64,000 nucleotides of DNA from Vibrio splendidus. GTDB lineage: Bacteria; Pseudomonadota; Gammaproteobacteria; Enterobacterales; Vibrionaceae. The stretch spans positions 186,001-250,000 of the forward strand of contig NZ_CP031055.1 in assembly GCF_003345295.1 (NCBI RefSeq), in the 5' to 3' direction. A program made the position numbers and the translations under genes. This document shows positions 45,101 to 53,451 of this stretch, piece by piece. The notes beneath the pieces are model-generated. The model had not been told where the DNA came from. It saw only the letters and a list, made by a program, of their open reading frames with translations, and ran no database searches. Position 1 is the stretch's first letter. Each line of letters starts with the position of its first letter.

Positions 45101-45630
45101 AGATACATCCTTCCAGTTAAATCTAGGCGCAACTTATTTGTATTAAGTTAGCCTTGTCCTTTTATATTTATGGGTCTAAACCTGCCTATGCTGGCGGTTT
45201 GAATCCTTTCCGTATCTCGCAGGAAAAGTATTGCGAGAAAAACAATCCTTAGTGATATCCGTTTATTTTTAGCCACAAACTAGTGGTTTATATAGGTGGG
45301 ATATGGGTATCACCGACTTATTGGCAAGTTTTAAGTGTAAGTAAATACTCAAAAATAGCCAATATGTGTAAGTATCCTACAATTTTGTCTAGGCGAATTG
45401 CAATGAAAGTTGGTCCATGTAGACCATTTTTTTCGTTTTATTTTGAATTTAATGTCTAACAAATGTGCAACATTAGGCAAATAGAGCCGATTTTTTGCAT
45501 GTTTATTGATATTTGATAGGTTGCTCGCAAAAAGCCTTGCGTAAACTAATTGGTCGAATTTTGCAGGGATGTAATTTTTTTTCAGAAAAAGACTGAGATT
45601 CATTTTTATTTACTTGAGCACTTTGAAAAT
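45101..45630. promoter_or_regulatory. gltB-yhcC divergent regulatory region
   Basis: Contains no gene I can support. On the gltB side there are two leader stem-loops: AAACCTGCC/GGCGGTTT (45178-45200, one bulge) and TCTCGCA/TGCGAGA (45215-45238). In the middle, TGGTC-CATGTA-GACCA with a following T run (45412-45434) could be a weak hairpin. AT-rich flanks could hold promoters in both directions; none is assigned. Confidence 0.5.
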
Positions 45631-46584
45631 ATGCAATTACACGAGTTGGTTAATACTATCGGCCAAGACCTTCAACGTCGTTATGGCGAAAAGGTTCACA
45701 AGCTGACACTTCATGGTGGTTTTAGCTGCCCAAACCGAGATGGCACAATCGGTCGCGGTGGTTGCACTTTTTGCAATGTGGCGTCTTTTTCCGACGAACA
45801 AACTCAGATTCAAAGTATTGCCGATCAATTAAAAGACCGTGCGGGTGAGATTGCCCGTGCTAAGAAGTATCTTGCTTACTTTCAGGCATACACTAGCACT
45901 TATGCTGAAGTGCAGGTGCTCAAGAATATGTACGAAGAAGCCCTTAAAGCTCCGGGTGCCAATATTGTTGGCCTTTGCGTTGGTACAAGACCCGATTGCG
46001 TGCCTGATTCTGTATTGGAACTGCTGTCGGGTTACGTGAAACAAGGCTACGAGATTTGGCTAGAACTCGGACTACAAACGGCCAATGATAAAACCCTCAA
46101 GCGAATTAACCGTGGCCACGATTTCGCGGTGTATGAAACGATCACTCGGCGTGCTCGTGCTTTGGGGATCAAGATATGTACCCACCTTATTGTTGGCCTG
46201 CCAAAAGAAACCAAAGCGGATAACCTTGAAACTTTAGATAAGGTATTAGCCGTTGGCACCGACGGTATTAAGCTGCACGGGCTCCATATAGTAGAGGGCA
46301 GTACCATGGCTAAGGCGTGGAAGGCCGGCAAACTCGAAGCACCAAGCCTTGAGGAGTACATTGATATCGCGACTGAGGTGATTCAACGTACTCCAGCAAA
46401 CGTGGTTTATCACCGAGTATCTTCTGCGGCACGACGCCCGACGTTACTCTCTCCTTTGTGGTGTGAGAACCGTTGGTTAGCGATGACTGAGATTGGCCGT
46501 TCGCTTGATAAAACGGGCGCACAAGGCATCAAAACTGGCTCTGCATTCGAGTACACACTGCCCGTTTTAAACGCGGTCAATTGA
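45631..46584 (+). CDS. yhcC: YhcC-family radical SAM protein (TIGR01212)
   Basis: A 317-residue radical SAM protein. The start at 45631 gives MQLHELVNTIGQDLQRRYGEKVHKLTLHGGF, matching E. coli YhcC; the frame is open 27 codons further but is not family-like. The radical SAM Cys motif is the variant CPNRDGTIGRGGCTFC, i.e. three cysteines for the 4Fe-4S cluster. Function unknown for the family. In E. coli yhcC also lies between arcB and gltB, so this neighbourhood is conserved. Confidence 0.9.
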   Translation: MQLHELVNTIGQDLQRRYGEKVHKLTLHGGFSCPNRDGTIGRGGCTFCNVASFSDEQTQIQSIADQLKDRAGEIARAKKYLAYFQAYTSTYAEVQVLKNMYEEALKAPGANIVGLCVGTRPDCVPDSVLELLSGYVKQGYEIWLELGLQTANDKTLKRINRGHDFAVYETITRRARALGIKICTHLIVGLPKETKADNLETLDKVLAVGTDGIKLHGLHIVEGSTMAKAWKAGKLEAPSLEEYIDIATEVIQRTPANVVYHRVSSAARRPTLLSPLWCENRWLAMTEIGRSLDKTGAQGIKTGSAFEYTLPVLNAVN

Positions 46585-46675
46585 TAGAAAATGGTGACTG
46601 TCGGTAACAGCAGATAAAACCAACAAATAGTGGTAACATTTCCCTCACAGATTTTATGGTATAGATTGAGAGTAA

Positions 46676-48427
46676 ATGGAACTGGTAATGACTTGGTTGT
46701 GGGACAGGGCGTATGGCTACGGTATTTATATCGTTGTTGTATTGCTGATTGCTCTCATCTGCTGGCATCTTTATTCACGTTATCAGTCGCATCTTGAAAA
46801 ACTTCTACTCGCTACTCCATCGCCACTCTACTTTGTTGATGTTCGAAGTGGAGAGATCTTATATGCCAATCGCCAAGCTATGCAGCTGCTTGGTATTCGC
46901 CAAATTGGCGTTAACTTTCGATTTCCTACCGTTGAAAGCGAGAATAGCTTTCGTCATTACTTAACCAATCACATCAACTCTCGATCATTTGAGCAGGTCT
47001 CCCTGTGGGCGCTGTCTGAATTTGAGTCTTTTAAGATCAATTTGGTTGGTCGCAGGATCCGTTTTAGAAGCAAGAAAGCGTGGATGATTCACGCATCACC
47101 GTATAAAAATACAGATGAAGAGGTGTCCCAAGAAGTTCGTGAGCTTAATGTCGCGCGTACCGCTTTGGATTCTTTATCTGAGCTGATCTATGTAAAAGAT
47201 CAAAAGGGTGAGTTGGTGACGAGTAATCGCTCGTTTAAAAAGTTTTGGCATGGTCGCTCAGAAGAGGGCACTTTGAGTGTTTCTGGCGGGGCTTTAAAAG
47301 GTCGAGTCAGTGAACGTTCGTGGACAACGGATCAAGACGGTAAGGGTTGTTTGCTTGAAACCTACCAAAGTGTCTTGCTCTCGCAAGATGGATCAACCAT
47401 AGGCACGCTCTCAATTAGCCATGATGTGACTGATTGGCACGACATGCAGCAAAAGCTGCGCGGCGAAATGGAAAAGCGAAAAGATACTGAAGTCGCGCTT
47501 GCCCAACGTGACACCATCCTCCAAAACATCTTGGAAGCGAGCCCTGACTCGATTGGTATCTTCAACGAAAATATGGTTTACCAAGCGTGTAATAAGCCAT
47601 TTGTGGCAGCGCTGGGTATCTCGGAAGTGAGTGATTTGGTCGGTAAGCGCCTGCAAGATGTGGTGCCTAATAGTATGTATATGCGTATTTCAGACACCGA
47701 CCACCAAGTGCTTCATCAAGGTAAGTCATTACGCTATATCGATAAGGTCGTCTCTAGTGATGGCGAATACACTTGGTATGATGTGGTGAAATCACCGTTT
47801 AGGGATCTGGCATCAAGCACTAATGGTGTGTTGATCATGGCGCGTGATATTACAGAACGTTACCTTGCGGAGCAGAAACTTGAAGAAGCCAACCTTGAGC
47901 TTGAGCGTCTTAGCTTTATGGACAGCTTGACTCAGGTTTCCAACCGCCGTCGCTTTGATGAGCAGCTTTCGACGCTGTGGCATTATCATGTGCGTGAGAA
48001 ATTACCACTGACGATTATGCTGTGTGACATCGATTTCTTTAAAGGTTACAACGATTTTTACGGACATCAACAAGGTGATGATGCTCTGATCCAAGTCTCT
48101 CAGGCATTTAAGCAGGTGCTGAACCGTTCATCGGATTGTGTGGCTCGTTACGGTGGTGAAGAGTTCGGCTTTATTCTACCGAATACTACGGCTGAAGGTG
48201 CTCAGCTGGTGGCACAGCGTATCCATGATGGGATCCTTAAATTGGAACTGGCGCATGAGAAATCGAATGTCTCTGAATTCATCACGGTGAGTATTGGTAT
48301 TATCTCTTACATTCCGACACCTGATGATGAAATGGATTCGGCGGTTGCCTTGGCTGACAGTGCGTTGTATCAAGCTAAATCCGACGGTCGAAACCGTTCG
48401 ATGGTGCATCCTTCCTCAATTCGATAA
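46676..48427 (+). CDS. Membrane PAS-GGDEF diguanylate cyclase
   Basis: A 583-residue protein: one N-terminal transmembrane helix (about 14-35), PAS-like segments at about 40-115, 165-255 and 280-390 (the last ends in the PAC motif GVLIMARDITERYLAEQ), and a C-terminal GGDEF domain. The active site is GGEEF at 493-497 and an inhibitory I-site RxxD (R484-D487) lies five residues before it, so it should make c-di-GMP with product inhibition. Sensor ligand unknown. It sits between yhcC and arcB, all on the + strand. Confidence 0.92.
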   Translation: MELVMTWLWDRAYGYGIYIVVVLLIALICWHLYSRYQSHLEKLLLATPSPLYFVDVRSGEILYANRQAMQLLGIRQIGVNFRFPTVESENSFRHYLTNHINSRSFEQVSLWALSEFESFKINLVGRRIRFRSKKAWMIHASPYKNTDEEVSQEVRELNVARTALDSLSELIYVKDQKGELVTSNRSFKKFWHGRSEEGTLSVSGGALKGRVSERSWTTDQDGKGCLLETYQSVLLSQDGSTIGTLSISHDVTDWHDMQQKLRGEMEKRKDTEVALAQRDTILQNILEASPDSIGIFNENMVYQACNKPFVAALGISEVSDLVGKRLQDVVPNSMYMRISDTDHQVLHQGKSLRYIDKVVSSDGEYTWYDVVKSPFRDLASSTNGVLIMARDITERYLAEQKLEEANLELERLSFMDSLTQVSNRRRFDEQLSTLWHYHVREKLPLTIMLCDIDFFKGYNDFYGHQQGDDALIQVSQAFKQVLNRSSDCVARYGGEEFGFILPNTTAEGAQLVAQRIHDGILKLELAHEKSNVSEFITVSIGIISYIPTPDDEMDSAVALADSALYQAKSDGRNRSMVHPSSIR

Positions 48428-48543
48428 GCGTATTTATCTCTTGCTGCCCCTCTATTTATCCCACTTATCTGTTTTAAACAATATAACTGTAGCTCTCTTG
48501 CTGCGTGTGATGTAGCTAGCTTACCTCCTCTCTTTAAACAGGG

Positions 48544-48549
48544 TAGAAT
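48544..48549 (+). promoter_or_regulatory. Possible -10 element for arcB
   Basis: TAGAAT 17 bases after a weak TTACCT, 30 bases before the arcB ATG. Assigned on position and the -10 match only. Confidence 0.35.
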
Positions 48550-48578
48550 ATTGCTAGTCTTATCGCATGGAGCGTTAA

Positions 48579-50969
48579 ATGAAACCCATGAAAAATCTCG
48601 CTCAGTATTACGTGGATCTACTCGTAAAACTGGGGATTGTCCGCTTTTCTATCTTACTCGCCTTAGCGCTTGTAGCCCTCGCCGTTGTTGTGCAAGTGGG
48701 TATTACCCTCGCACTCAAAGGTAATGTTGATGATATCGACATTGTCCGTTCGGTTTTCTTCGGTTTAGTGATCACGCCTTGGGCGGTTTATTTCCTATCA
48801 GTGGTCGTTGATCAGCTGGAAGAGTCTCGTCAAAGGTTGGCGAAATTGGTCTCTAAGCTTGGTGACATGCGAGAGCGAGATCAAGAGCTCAACAATAAAC
48901 TGCAACTCAATATCGAGAAGCTTAATCAAGAAATTGAAGAGCGTGAAAAAGCGGAAGAAGCGCGTGCAGAAGCAATGCACGATCTCGAAAATGAGGTGTT
49001 CCAGCGTGAGCGAACTCAGCTTGAACTTGCAGAGCGTACGGCACTGCTACGCTCATTTATTGATGCCTCTCCTGATCTTATTTACTATCGCAATGAAGAT
49101 GGTGTGTTCTCTGGTTGTAACCGTGCAGTTGAAGAGCTTACCGGCAAGACAGAAAAAGATCTCGTTGGCTTAACGCCTTGGGATGTTTATAGCAAAGAGA
49201 TCGCTCAACAAGTTGTTGAAACTGACAAGAAAGTATTTGCTGACAACCAAGCGCTGACTTATGACCAATGGTTGGAATACCCTGATGGTCGTAAGAGCTA
49301 CTTCGAACTGCGTAAGGTGCCTTTCTACAGTAAAGAAGGTCGTCACTTGGGCTTGGTCGGTTTTGGCCGTGATATTACTGAGCGTAAAGAACACCAAGAG
49401 TCACTGGAGAAAGCCAGTCGTGATAAGACCACCTTTATCTCAACCATTAGCCACGAGTTAAGAACGCCGCTCAATGGCATCATCGGCTTGAGTCGTATGT
49501 TGTTGGATAGCCAACTGACGACCGAGCAGCGCAAGCAGATGCAAACCATCAAGGTGAGCGCGGTGACATTGGGTAATATCTTTAACGATATTATCGATAT
49601 GGACAAATTTGATCGTCGTAAACTTGAGTTATTCCCAACTCCACTCAACTTTGAAGATTTCGTTGTCGAGATCGAGAGTATTTCTGCGTTAATGGCAGAG
49701 CAAAAAGGGTTAAGGTTTGATCTTGAAAGGTTATCGGATCTTCCTGCTGCGGTCGAAGTGGATGGTACTCGTCTTAGACAGGTGTTGTGGAACCTTGTCA
49801 GCAACGCCATGAAGTTCACCAAAGATGGTGGTGTGGTGATGACAGTCAGCGCTGAAGTTGATGGCGACTTTGCCAACATCACGATGGAAGTAGAAGACAC
49901 CGGAATTGGTATTCCTGAAAGTGAAATTGAGAAGATCTTCGCAATGTACTACCAGGTGAAGTCGGGAACAGATAATCTACACGCTGTAGGTACCGGAATT
50001 GGTCTTGCCGTGTCTCAACAGCTGATCAATATGATGGATGGTCACATTGAAGTCACCAGTGAAGAGGGCTTTGGTAGTACCTTTACGGTTTCGATTCGAG
50101 TGCCTGTTAATCACGATACTCAGGCTCTGATCAAAACGCCAAGAAAGCAGTCCAACCTCAAGATCTTCATGGTCGAAGATATTGAGCTTAATATCACAGT
50201 AGCTCGCTCTCTACTTGAAAGCCTTGGTCATGAAGTGACAGTCGTAATGACGGGTAAAGAGGCGCAAATCGTTTTCAACCCGAAAGATTATGACTTGGTA
50301 TTACTGGATATCCAGTTACCAGATATGACGGGCTTCGATATTGCTCAGTACTATCGAGAGAAATACAGCAAGCTGCCGCCTTTGGTGGCATTAACCGCAA
50401 ACGTATTAAACAACAAGCAAGAGTACTTCCAGAAAGGCATGGACGAAGCGATCAGTAAACCACTGTCGGTTCGTGCAATCCAGGATGTCATCAGCGATCT
50501 TATCGAGGATGCGCCAGAGGCTATTGAGAAAGCCAAGGGTATTGAGAAAGTAACAGGTGTTATTAAGAAAGTAACCGGTGCTGAAAAAGTAGTAGCGAGT
50601 AAGCCTGCTCTTTCAACGATTGATACCACTTTGCTTGATATTGATATGCTAGAGTCTTATGTTGACATTGTCGGGTCGAAACCGGTTTTGGACAGCATCG
50701 TGATGTTTGAAGATATGATGCCGGAATATATGGAAATATTGAATTCTAACATGGTGGCGAAAGATCAAGACAGCATCGTTTCTGAAGCACATAAGATTAA
50801 AGGTGCGGCAGGTTCAATTGGTCTGAAGCGTATACAGCAAGTTGCTCAGAAAGCTCAATCTCCAGATATGCCTGCGTGGTGGGAGAACATTTCAGATTGG
50901 GTTGATGAAATAAATAACGAATACCAGAATGACATTGAAGTATTAAAGAGTTGGTTAAATCAAAGGTAG
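48579..50969 (+). CDS. arcB: Aerobic respiration control hybrid sensor kinase ArcB
   Basis: A 796-residue tripartite histidine kinase. Two transmembrane helices (about 22-46 and 57-77), a coiled-coil linker (about 80-155), a PAS domain, the transmitter with His292 (STISHELRTPLN), a receiver with Asp577 (LVLLDIQLPDM) and an HPt domain with His738 (EAHKIKGAAGSIG). Cys180 is present exactly as in E. coli, but position 241 is Tyr where E. coli has its second redox-active Cys. The receiver-HPt linker carries a repeated KVTG-x-KKVTG element. A lipoprotein gene follows after 7 bases. Confidence 0.95.
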   Translation: MKPMKNLAQYYVDLLVKLGIVRFSILLALALVALAVVVQVGITLALKGNVDDIDIVRSVFFGLVITPWAVYFLSVVVDQLEESRQRLAKLVSKLGDMRERDQELNNKLQLNIEKLNQEIEEREKAEEARAEAMHDLENEVFQRERTQLELAERTALLRSFIDASPDLIYYRNEDGVFSGCNRAVEELTGKTEKDLVGLTPWDVYSKEIAQQVVETDKKVFADNQALTYDQWLEYPDGRKSYFELRKVPFYSKEGRHLGLVGFGRDITERKEHQESLEKASRDKTTFISTISHELRTPLNGIIGLSRMLLDSQLTTEQRKQMQTIKVSAVTLGNIFNDIIDMDKFDRRKLELFPTPLNFEDFVVEIESISALMAEQKGLRFDLERLSDLPAAVEVDGTRLRQVLWNLVSNAMKFTKDGGVVMTVSAEVDGDFANITMEVEDTGIGIPESEIEKIFAMYYQVKSGTDNLHAVGTGIGLAVSQQLINMMDGHIEVTSEEGFGSTFTVSIRVPVNHDTQALIKTPRKQSNLKIFMVEDIELNITVARSLLESLGHEVTVVMTGKEAQIVFNPKDYDLVLLDIQLPDMTGFDIAQYYREKYSKLPPLVALTANVLNNKQEYFQKGMDEAISKPLSVRAIQDVISDLIEDAPEAIEKAKGIEKVTGVIKKVTGAEKVVASKPALSTIDTTLLDIDMLESYVDIVGSKPVLDSIVMFEDMMPEYMEILNSNMVAKDQDSIVSEAHKIKGAAGSIGLKRIQQVAQKAQSPDMPAWWENISDWVDEINNEYQNDIEVLKSWLNQR

Positions 50970-50976
50970 AAGAATA

Positions 50977-51420
50977 ATGAAAAAATTAGCATTCGCCGCA
51001 TGTGTCGTGGCATTAGCGGGTTGTTCTGCACCACAAGTAGAGTGGCAGCAGGATAACCAAGTAGAAATATCTGCAGCGACAGTCACAATGAAAAGCAACC
51101 TGTGGCACAACAAGATGCCTACGATTGGAGAGGCTCAAGATAAGACTCTGCATGGTTCTATCTACCTAGAGTCTGACTCACAACTACCAGCAACGCTTGC
51201 GGTTGAAAGTGTGACGGTTAAACAGGGTGCGGATACCTTGTTGGTAACAGCTGACGATCTTGATTTAAGAACACACAGTGAAACTCAGTGGGAAGTCGCT
51301 TTTGTATGGCAGCTAGAGATCGACAGTGACAAACCTGTTGATGTTGCGATTGAACTCAAAGACGGCGAAACCGTGAAGTGGCTCGTCGAGAAAGACGTTA
51401 AGGTTGATACGGTTTACTAA
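50977..51420 (+). CDS. Small lipoprotein encoded downstream of arcB
   Basis: A 147-residue protein with a lipoprotein signal peptide (VALAGC, lipid Cys16) and a beta-rich mature part without a domain I recognise. It starts 7 bases after arcB and is followed by the shared terminator, so it is almost certainly cotranscribed with arcB. Its residue after the lipid Cys is Ser, so outer-membrane sorting is expected. Function unknown. Confidence 0.8.
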   Translation: MKKLAFAACVVALAGCSAPQVEWQQDNQVEISAATVTMKSNLWHNKMPTIGEAQDKTLHGSIYLESDSQLPATLAVESVTVKQGADTLLVTADDLDLRTHSETQWEVAFVWQLEIDSDKPVDVAIELKDGETVKWLVEKDVKVDTVY

Positions 51421-51444
51421 AACCTTAGCGATCAATGAACAATA

Positions 51445-51478
51445 AAAAAGGGAGAATGCATTGGCATTCTCCCTTTTT
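51445..51478. terminator. Terminator between the arcB-lipoprotein unit and arcA
   Basis: AAAAAGGGAGAATGC-ATTG-GCATTCTCCCTTTTT: a perfect stem with A and T runs, so it works on both strands and may end both the arcB and arcA transcripts. Confidence 0.93.
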
Positions 51479-51506
51479 AATCACTATTGATTACGCTTCG
51501 ACTGTT

Positions 51507-51605
51507 AGAAGTACTATTGGTTTACAAGTACTATTGGTTTAGAAGTACTATCAGTTTATAAGTACTAACGGTTTAGAAGTGCTATCGGTTTAGAACAGCT
51601 AACCG
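51507..51605. repeat. 17-bp tandem repeat, five copies plus a partial sixth
   Basis: Units at 51507, 51524, 51541, 51558 and 51575 share the pattern AnAAGTRCTAnYRGTTT; a degraded sixth starts at 51592. The centre AGTACT is palindromic. The period of 17 is not a multiple of three and no gene covers it. It lies downstream of arcA on the minus strand, beyond its stop and before the terminator, so it would form the arcA 3' UTR. Confidence 0.85.
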
Positions 51606-51641
51606 ACGACAAGAACTAAACGGCCCGAAGCGCGAATCGAA

Positions 51642-52358
51642 TTAGTCTTCTAGGTCACCACAAAAGCGGTAGCCTTCACCGTGAATCGTTGCGATGATTT
51701 CTGGCGTACCAGATACAGACTCAAAGTGTTTACGAATACGACGGATTGTTACGTCTACAGTACGATCGTGTGGCTTAAGCTCACGGCCAGTCATCTTCTT
51801 AAGAAGGTCTGCACGTGTTTGGATCTTACCTGGGTTCTCACAGAAGTGAAGTAGAGCACGGAACTCTGAACGAGGTAGCTTGTAGCCTTCGCCATCTGGG
51901 CTAACCAGAGAACGACTGTTGATGTCTAGTACCCAACCATTGAACTCGTACTTCTCAACGCTACGCTTTTCTTCTTGAACAGAGCTTGTGCTCATTGAAC
52001 GGTTAAGAAGGTTGCGTGCACGGATAGTCAGTTCACGAGGGTTGAAAGGCTTAGTGATGTAGTCATCAGCGCCGATCTCTAGGCCAAGGATCTTATCAAC
52101 TTCATTATCACGACCCGTTAAGAACATAAGCGCTACATTTGCTTGCTCACGTAGTTCACGCGCAAGTAGTAGGCCATTCTTACCAGGAAGGTTGATGTCC
52201 ATAATTACAAGGTTAACTTGGTTGTCAGATAGCACTTGGTGCATCTCTTCACCGTCGCTAGCCTCAAAAACAGCATATCCCTCTGCTTCAAAAATACTCT
52301 TTAGAGTGTTACGAGTTACTTGCTCATCTTCAACGATAAGAATCTGCGGGGTTTGCAT
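51642..52358 (-). CDS. arcA: Aerobic respiration response regulator ArcA
   Basis: A 238-residue OmpR/PhoB-family regulator; phosphoacceptor Asp54 (VIMDINLPGK), Lys in ITKPFNPREL near 104 and a winged-helix DNA-binding domain (about 135-235, HDRTVDVTIRRIRKHF). The start at 52358 gives MQTPQILIVEDE and the same length as E. coli ArcA; the frame stays open upstream but that part is not family-like. It faces arcB's operon and has a promoter with an FNR-like site 196 bases upstream. Confidence 0.98.
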   Translation of the reverse strand: MQTPQILIVEDEQVTRNTLKSIFEAEGYAVFEASDGEEMHQVLSDNQVNLVIMDINLPGKNGLLLARELREQANVALMFLTGRDNEVDKILGLEIGADDYITKPFNPRELTIRARNLLNRSMSTSSVQEEKRSVEKYEFNGWVLDINSRSLVSPDGEGYKLPRSEFRALLHFCENPGKIQTRADLLKKMTGRELKPHDRTVDVTIRRIRKHFESVSGTPEIIATIHGEGYRFCGDLED

Positions 52359-52560
52359 TTGGCGGTACCTAAATTTGTGACGAAACTGTGCTAATAGAAT
52401 AAATTCTAGGCAAAAACATAACATACAGGTAATGTATTTTTGATGATAACTTAAAGTTTTCAAAAAAACACTTACTTCCAGCTATCTGCCTTCCTTGAAG
52501 TATTGCCCAATAACGTAGATCCAGTACGCCTTTTAATCATTCTTTTAGTGATTGCAGAGG

Positions 52561-52589
52561 ATTCTATAATGTTAACAGCATGCTAACAA
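52561..52589 (-). promoter_or_regulatory. Putative arcA promoter
   Basis: On the minus strand TTGTTA (52584-52589), 17-bp spacer, TAGAAT (52561-52566). The start point would be near 52554, giving a leader of about 196 bases. An FNR-like site is centred about 70 bases upstream of it. Confidence 0.55.
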
Positions 52590-52617
52590 CGCGAGAATGT
52601 TAATTCCATTCACTTTG

Positions 52618-52631
52618 TTGATTTACATCAA
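52618..52631. promoter_or_regulatory. Perfect FNR-type palindrome between arcA and rraA-like gene
   Basis: TTGAT-TTAC-ATCAA matches the FNR consensus TTGATNNNNATCAA at every fixed position. It is about -70 from the putative arcA start (a class I distance) and about -43 from a possible rightward start (class II-like). FNR activation of arcA is known in E. coli. Confidence 0.7.
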
Positions 52632-52655
52632 TTGCCGTATCGCAACAAACTTTAA

Positions 52656-52936
52656 TAGTATGGCTACAACTTAACCAATGTTATGGTGATTATTTAGCAG
52701 CAAAACCAGAATGATTATTCGAGATAGTTCTTACATCTCGCCTGCTAAAGACCAGATTATGAACCAAGGAAGCTGAAAGCTGTCCTTAGAGTCTAGTAGA
52801 TAAATATGCTCAATCAACTTTTATTCAGTAATAAATTGAGCATAGAATGATGAAAACAAAGGATTAATTTTAATAACATATAAAAGCATAGAGGCTCGCC
52901 TGACTTAATAGGTAACGCCTTACTCACGGAGGATAT
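52656..52936 (+). ncRNA. Structured leader before the RraA-like gene (candidate RNA)
   Basis: Three successive structures are visible: TTTAGCAG/CTGCTAAA (52693-52749) enclosing GAGAT/ATCTC; AGGAAGCT-GAA-AGCT-G-TCCT (52767-52786, one bulge); and a perfect 10-bp TATGCTCAAT/ATTGAGCATA (52805-52844) enclosing TTATT/AATAA. A possible -10, TAGTAT, is at 52656-52661. No terminator follows, so this is more likely a 5' UTR than a free small RNA. No known RNA family recognised. Confidence 0.4.
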
Positions 52937-53422
52937 ATGCACGATATAACACCCGACTTGTGTGATGAATTTGAGAGCAAAGTCACCCAACTGAACATGC
53001 CATTGCAGAACTTCGGTCAACGTGGTGCGTTCTGGGGGAAAATTGTAACAGTTCGTTGTTATCACGATAATTCCAAGGTTCGCGAGGTTTTAGAGACTGA
53101 CGGCAGTGGCAAAGTGCTCGTCGTAGACGGTAATGGCTCGTGTCAGAAAGCACTGCTTGGTGATCAATTGGCGATTCTAGCTATAGAAAACGGTTGGGAA
53201 GGCGTGATTGTGAATGGTGCGGTTCGTGATGTAGCGATGATGGCGCAGATGGATCTTGGTATTCAAGCGCTTGGGGCATCACCATTTAAAACCGAGAAGC
53301 ACGGTGTTGGGCAAGTTAATGTCACGCTCACGGTACACAATCAACTGATTCAACCTGGTGACTATATATATGCTGATTGGAATGGTGTGCTAATTTCAAC
53401 GGAATTGTTGATTGAATCTTAA
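52937..53422 (+). CDS. RraA/HMG-aldolase family protein
   Basis: A 161-residue protein of the RraA/MenG fold, same length as E. coli RraA. It contains D-X20-R-D (Asp76, Arg97-Asp98 in GAVRD), the metal and substrate motif of class II 4-hydroxy-4-methyl-2-oxoglutarate aldolases; E. coli RraA has Gln in place of the last Asp. It may therefore be an aldolase or oxaloacetate decarboxylase rather than, or in addition to, an RNase E inhibitor. A GGAGG site precedes the ATG. Divergent from arcA. Confidence 0.82.
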   Translation: MHDITPDLCDEFESKVTQLNMPLQNFGQRGAFWGKIVTVRCYHDNSKVREVLETDGSGKVLVVDGNGSCQKALLGDQLAILAIENGWEGVIVNGAVRDVAMMAQMDLGIQALGASPFKTEKHGVGQVNVTLTVHNQLIQPGDYIYADWNGVLISTELLIES

Positions 53423-53451
53423 CGGGCTTATCAATCACGAAATGAGATAGA

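Noticed and set aside
51507..51605. Possible CRISPR array
   Set aside because: Repeats are 17 bp, contiguous and without spacers, and no cas gene is near; it is a simple tandem array.
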